Of a stretch of 45,557 nucleotides of DNA, positions 43,601 to 45,557 are shown piece after piece. Within the stretch, counting starts at the first letter, position 1; each line of letters starts with the position of its first letter. The position numbers and the translations under genes are program-made. This DNA is from Ruminococcus sp. (GTDB taxonomy: Bacteria; Bacillota; Clostridia; Oscillospirales; Ruminococcaceae), in assembly GCF_019417665.1 (NCBI RefSeq), contig NZ_DXUU01000019.1, forward strand, positions 1-45,557, given 5' to 3'. Under the pieces are notes generated by a model. That model did not search any database and was not told the DNA's origin. It was given only the letters and a program-made list of their open reading frames with translations.

Positions 43601-43636
43601 TTACCAACTGATTGTAGTGCTGATCGTAATCGGCAT
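43601..43636 (-). CDS. Micro-ORF 1, MPITISTTISW (first copy)
   Basis: 11 residues. GTGAAAGGGCGGTGAGACAT lies upstream, with a fair ribosome site. First frame of the - strand cluster between the arrays. Same peptide as micro-ORF 4 with three synonymous changes. No signal-peptide pattern; family unknown. Confidence 0.55.
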   Translation of the reverse strand: MPITISTTISW

Positions 43637-43659
43637 ATGTCTCACCGCCCTTTCACTTT

Positions 43660-43688
43660 TATATCGTTGCCAGATGATTTTTTTTCAG
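43660..43688 (-). promoter_or_regulatory. Promoter-like motif CTGAAA-N17-GATATA, copy 3
   Basis: On the - strand CTGAAA (43683-43688), 17 nt, GATATA (43660-43665), continuing AAAG. It lies just before the first MPITISTTISW frame and could be the cluster's promoter. Confidence 0.45.
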
Positions 43689-43738
43689 GTTTTAGAAAAA
43701 TTTTTTTGAAGTAATCAGCGTGATTGCTTTTGTACTTT

Positions 43739-43768
43739 TATATCGGTATGAGATTCGCACTTTTTCAG
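43739..43768 (-). promoter_or_regulatory. Promoter-like motif CTGAAA-N18-GATATA, copy 4
   Basis: On the - strand CTGAAA (43763-43768), 18 nt, GATATA (43739-43744). Leader 2 counterpart of copy 1, upstream of the whole micro-ORF cluster. The sigma-A -10 that lies downstream of copy 1 (the CARF promoter) is eroded here. Confidence 0.4.
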
Positions 43769-43840
43769 CGGAAAAATGTAAAGAAAGTGCATCTAAATAA
43801 AATCTATGTCTTAATTTTTTGTAAACTATAGCGAAAAAGC

Positions 43841-43869
43841 TTGACAAGCAGTGCTGTTTCTTGTATAAT
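43841..43869 (+). promoter_or_regulatory. Array 2 leader promoter
   Basis: TTGACA (43841-43846), 17-nt spacer, TATAAT (43864-43869). Identical to the array 1 promoter. Confidence 0.85.
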
Positions 43870-44033
43870 AATAACAGGTCGCAATGTTGCGTTATGTTGC
43901 GTTATCTGATTGCTTCTGCGATGGATTCGTGAAAAAAGTGATAGAATGGTGATACCTATGTGTTTGAATGATTTCACAAAGTGGAAAAAATCCCGGAATT
44001 GCGTTCAAAACAAGGATTTCCTTACCGCTTGCA

Positions 44034-45507
44034 GTTGCAACCGACTTTAACTCCGTAAGGTGATTGAAACTATCTGCGGTGGACTGGCATCTGCCGCAGA
44101 AATGGTTGCAACCGACTTTAACTCCGTAAGGTGATTGAAACAGCTGCTATGAGTGCAGTGGGACAGGGGGCAAGCCGTTGCAACCGACTTTAACTCCGTA
44201 AGGTGATTGAAACGGCACTGGGGGAATATGTCAAAAACAGTGAACGATCAGTTGCAACCGACTTTAACTCCGTAAGGTGATTGAAACTTTCACTCGATCC
44301 ATTGGTTCCAGACGACGAGTCATAGTTGCAACCGACTTTAACTCCGTAAGGTGATTGAAACACAGGGAAATAAAGGTGGTGAAAAAATGGCAGACTGTTG
44401 CAACCGACTTTAACTCCGTAAGGTGATTGAAACTCCATTGCTGTGAGCGCTTTTTTGGTGTACCTCGTTGCAACCGACTTTAACTCCGTAAGGTGATTGA
44501 AACCTTTGACGGATTGGGCAACCCTATCGACAACGGCCCGGGTTGCAACCGACTTTAACTCCGTAAGGTGATTGAAACGCAGTTCCGCACACCATCTTGT
44601 CAGCTGTATTGCTTCGTTGCAACCGACTTTAACTCCGTAAGGTGATTGAAACTGCAGCCGAATCGGGCTTTCCCATGTGCAAGGCTCACCGTTGCAACCG
44701 ACTTTAACTCCGTAAGGTGATTGAAACCGTTCACTTGATAACCAGTCAGACTTGTACTGGCAGTGTTGCAACCGACTTTAACTCCGTAAGGTGATTGAAA
44801 CAGGCGAATCTGCTGACAGCGCTGGACGATCTTGTGTTGCAACCGACTTTAACTCCGTAAGGTGATTGAAACCTTTTTCATCGAATACGGAATAGCCTAC
44901 GGGGCAGTTGCAACCGACTTTAACTCCGTAAGGTGATTGAAACTTCCATGTGACATAAGTGTTATCTTGCAGTTCTGTTGCAACCGACTTTAACTCCGTA
45001 AGGTGATTGAAACCATTTCTATTTATTGTATTTATCACCTCCTTTTGGTTGTTGCAACCGACTTTAACTCCGTAAGGTGATTGAAACCTCATAAGAAAGC
45101 ACAAGCATTCCTGCCATTTCGGTTGCAACCGACTTTAACTCCGTAAGGTGATTGAAACTATGTAATGGCATTTCCGTCAGAGCCATTTACCGGTTGCAAC
45201 CGACTTTAACTCCGTAAGGTGATTGAAACTTTCTGCCATCGTTGGTGATCGAAAGCATGTTATGTTGCAACCAACTTTAACTCCGTAAGGTGATTGAAAC
45301 CAATCCATTTCATTGATATTTACCTCCAAAGTCTCATTGTTGCAACCAACTTTAACTCCGTAAGGTGATTGAAACGAAGCCGGTTATGCTTTGAACACCA
45401 ATAAAACCATGTTGCAACCAACTTTAACTCCGTAAGGTGATTGAAACAAAAAGCACAACGGTATGACACCCTCGGCATACCGTTGCAACCGACTTTAACT
45501 CCGTAAG
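44034..45507 (+). CRISPR. CRISPR array 2: 21 repeats, 20 spacers, distal end interrupted
   Basis: Same 37-nt repeat as array 1, mostly with G at position 10 (GTTGCAACCGACTTTAACTC). Repeats start at 44034, 44105, 44177, 44251, 44325, 44397, 44467, 44542, 44616, 44691, 44765, 44836, 44907, 44977, 45051, 45122, 45193, 45264, 45339, 45411 and 45482. Spacers are 33-38 nt, the range usual for type III. Repeats 18-20 carry the A variant of array 1. Repeat 21 is cut after 26 nt by unrelated sequence that looks like an insertion-sequence end; the array may continue beyond it. Confidence 0.97.
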
Positions 45508-45557
45508 AGCCTGTTCAGTATCTTTACACCAAGTTCTAAAAGAAGTATAATAAAAAG
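45508..45557 (+). mobile_element. End of a probable insertion sequence in array 2
   Basis: Sequence changes abruptly inside repeat 21 to AGAGCCTGTTCAGTATCTTT, resembling the ends of IS256/mutator-family elements. Inside it is a strong outward-to-inward promoter (45523-45551). The transposase would lie beyond the window, so the family is a guess. Confidence 0.5.
45523..45551 (+). promoter_or_regulatory. Promoter in the probable insertion-sequence end
   Basis: TTTACA (45523-45528), 17-nt spacer, TATAAT (45546-45551). Points out of the window to the right, fitting a transposase promoter. Confidence 0.65.

Larger units (their letters stand above)
43735..44033 (+). other. CRISPR leader of array 2
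   Basis: Near-duplicate of the array 1 leader (42386-42675), with a roughly 10-bp tandem duplication (GTTATGTTGC) near 43890. Contains the promoter at 43841-43869 and ends at the first repeat. Confidence 0.8.

Noticed and set aside
43021..43700. The region between arrays as a decayed cas gene
   Set aside because: No frame reads like a Cas protein fragment in any of the six translations, while ribosome sites and starts are well kept.
44190..45128. Open frames on the - strand through array 2 with repeated FNHLTELKSVAT and FQSPYGVKVGCN segments
   Set aside because: They are translations of the CRISPR repeat, which happens to be open; spacers vary and there is no ribosome site.

Overview
The window looks like a chromosomal segment of a spore-forming Firmicute of the Ruminococcus/Oscillospiraceae type. 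The evidence is the gene order yicC-gmk-rpoZ-priA-def-fmt, the full spoIIIA operon followed by nusB-xseA-xseB-ispA-dxs-tlyA-nadK-argR-recN, a pro-sigma-K gene, and strong Shine-Dalgarno sites with TATAAT promoters. No rRNA or tRNA gene was recognised.

Layout. (1) 84-13436: housekeeping genes, all on +, tightly packed or overlapping: yicC, gmk, rpoZ, priA, def, fmt, a membrane zinc protease, rsmB, rlmN, a PP2C phosphatase/PASTA kinase pair, rsgA and thiN, closed by a terminator. A small MITE-like element lies between rsmB and rlmN. (2) 13599-18625: spoIIIAA-AH behind a good sigma-E promoter, followed by a promoter-terminator unit that could be a small RNA or an attenuator. (3) 18879-32770: nusB to recQ and a SpoVB/MATE-like flippase, all on +. 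A tam-like methyltransferase splits xseA from xseB, beside a decayed copy of the xseB 5' end. (4) 32730-38106: mostly - strand genes (zinc ribbon protein, two unknowns, YbaK-type deacylase, xylose isomerase, a membrane protein, pro-sigma-K). (5) 38236-45557: a CRISPR island.

The CRISPR island is the novel part. Cas6 (+) faces a three-gene operon (-): a CARF-HEPN RNase of the Csx1/Csm6 kind (RNxxxH motif), a single-domain CARF-like protein, and a 301-residue protein with a sigma-70 region-2-like segment. Two arrays (3 and at least 20 spacers) share a 37-nt repeat ending in ATTGAAAC. Each follows a copy of the same leader with a TTGACA-17-TATAAT promoter. No cas1, cas2, cas10 or interference genes are visible, so this is a signalling/processing module whose partner lies outside the window.

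Between the two arrays, on the strand opposite to them, is a run of eight very short reading frames (9-36 codons). Each has its own ribosome binding site, and the run ends at terminators. Two of them encode the same 11-residue peptide, MPITISTTISW, and differ only at three synonymous third-codon positions. A promoter-like motif (CTGAAA, 17-18 nt, GATATA) occurs four times in the same orientation: in both leaders and before both MPITISTTISW frames. Working hypothesis: a CRISPR-linked, cyclic-oligoadenylate-sensing transcription circuit (CARF proteins plus a sigma-like factor) that may control a cluster of micropeptides. The second array is broken at its distal end by what looks like the end of an insertion sequence.
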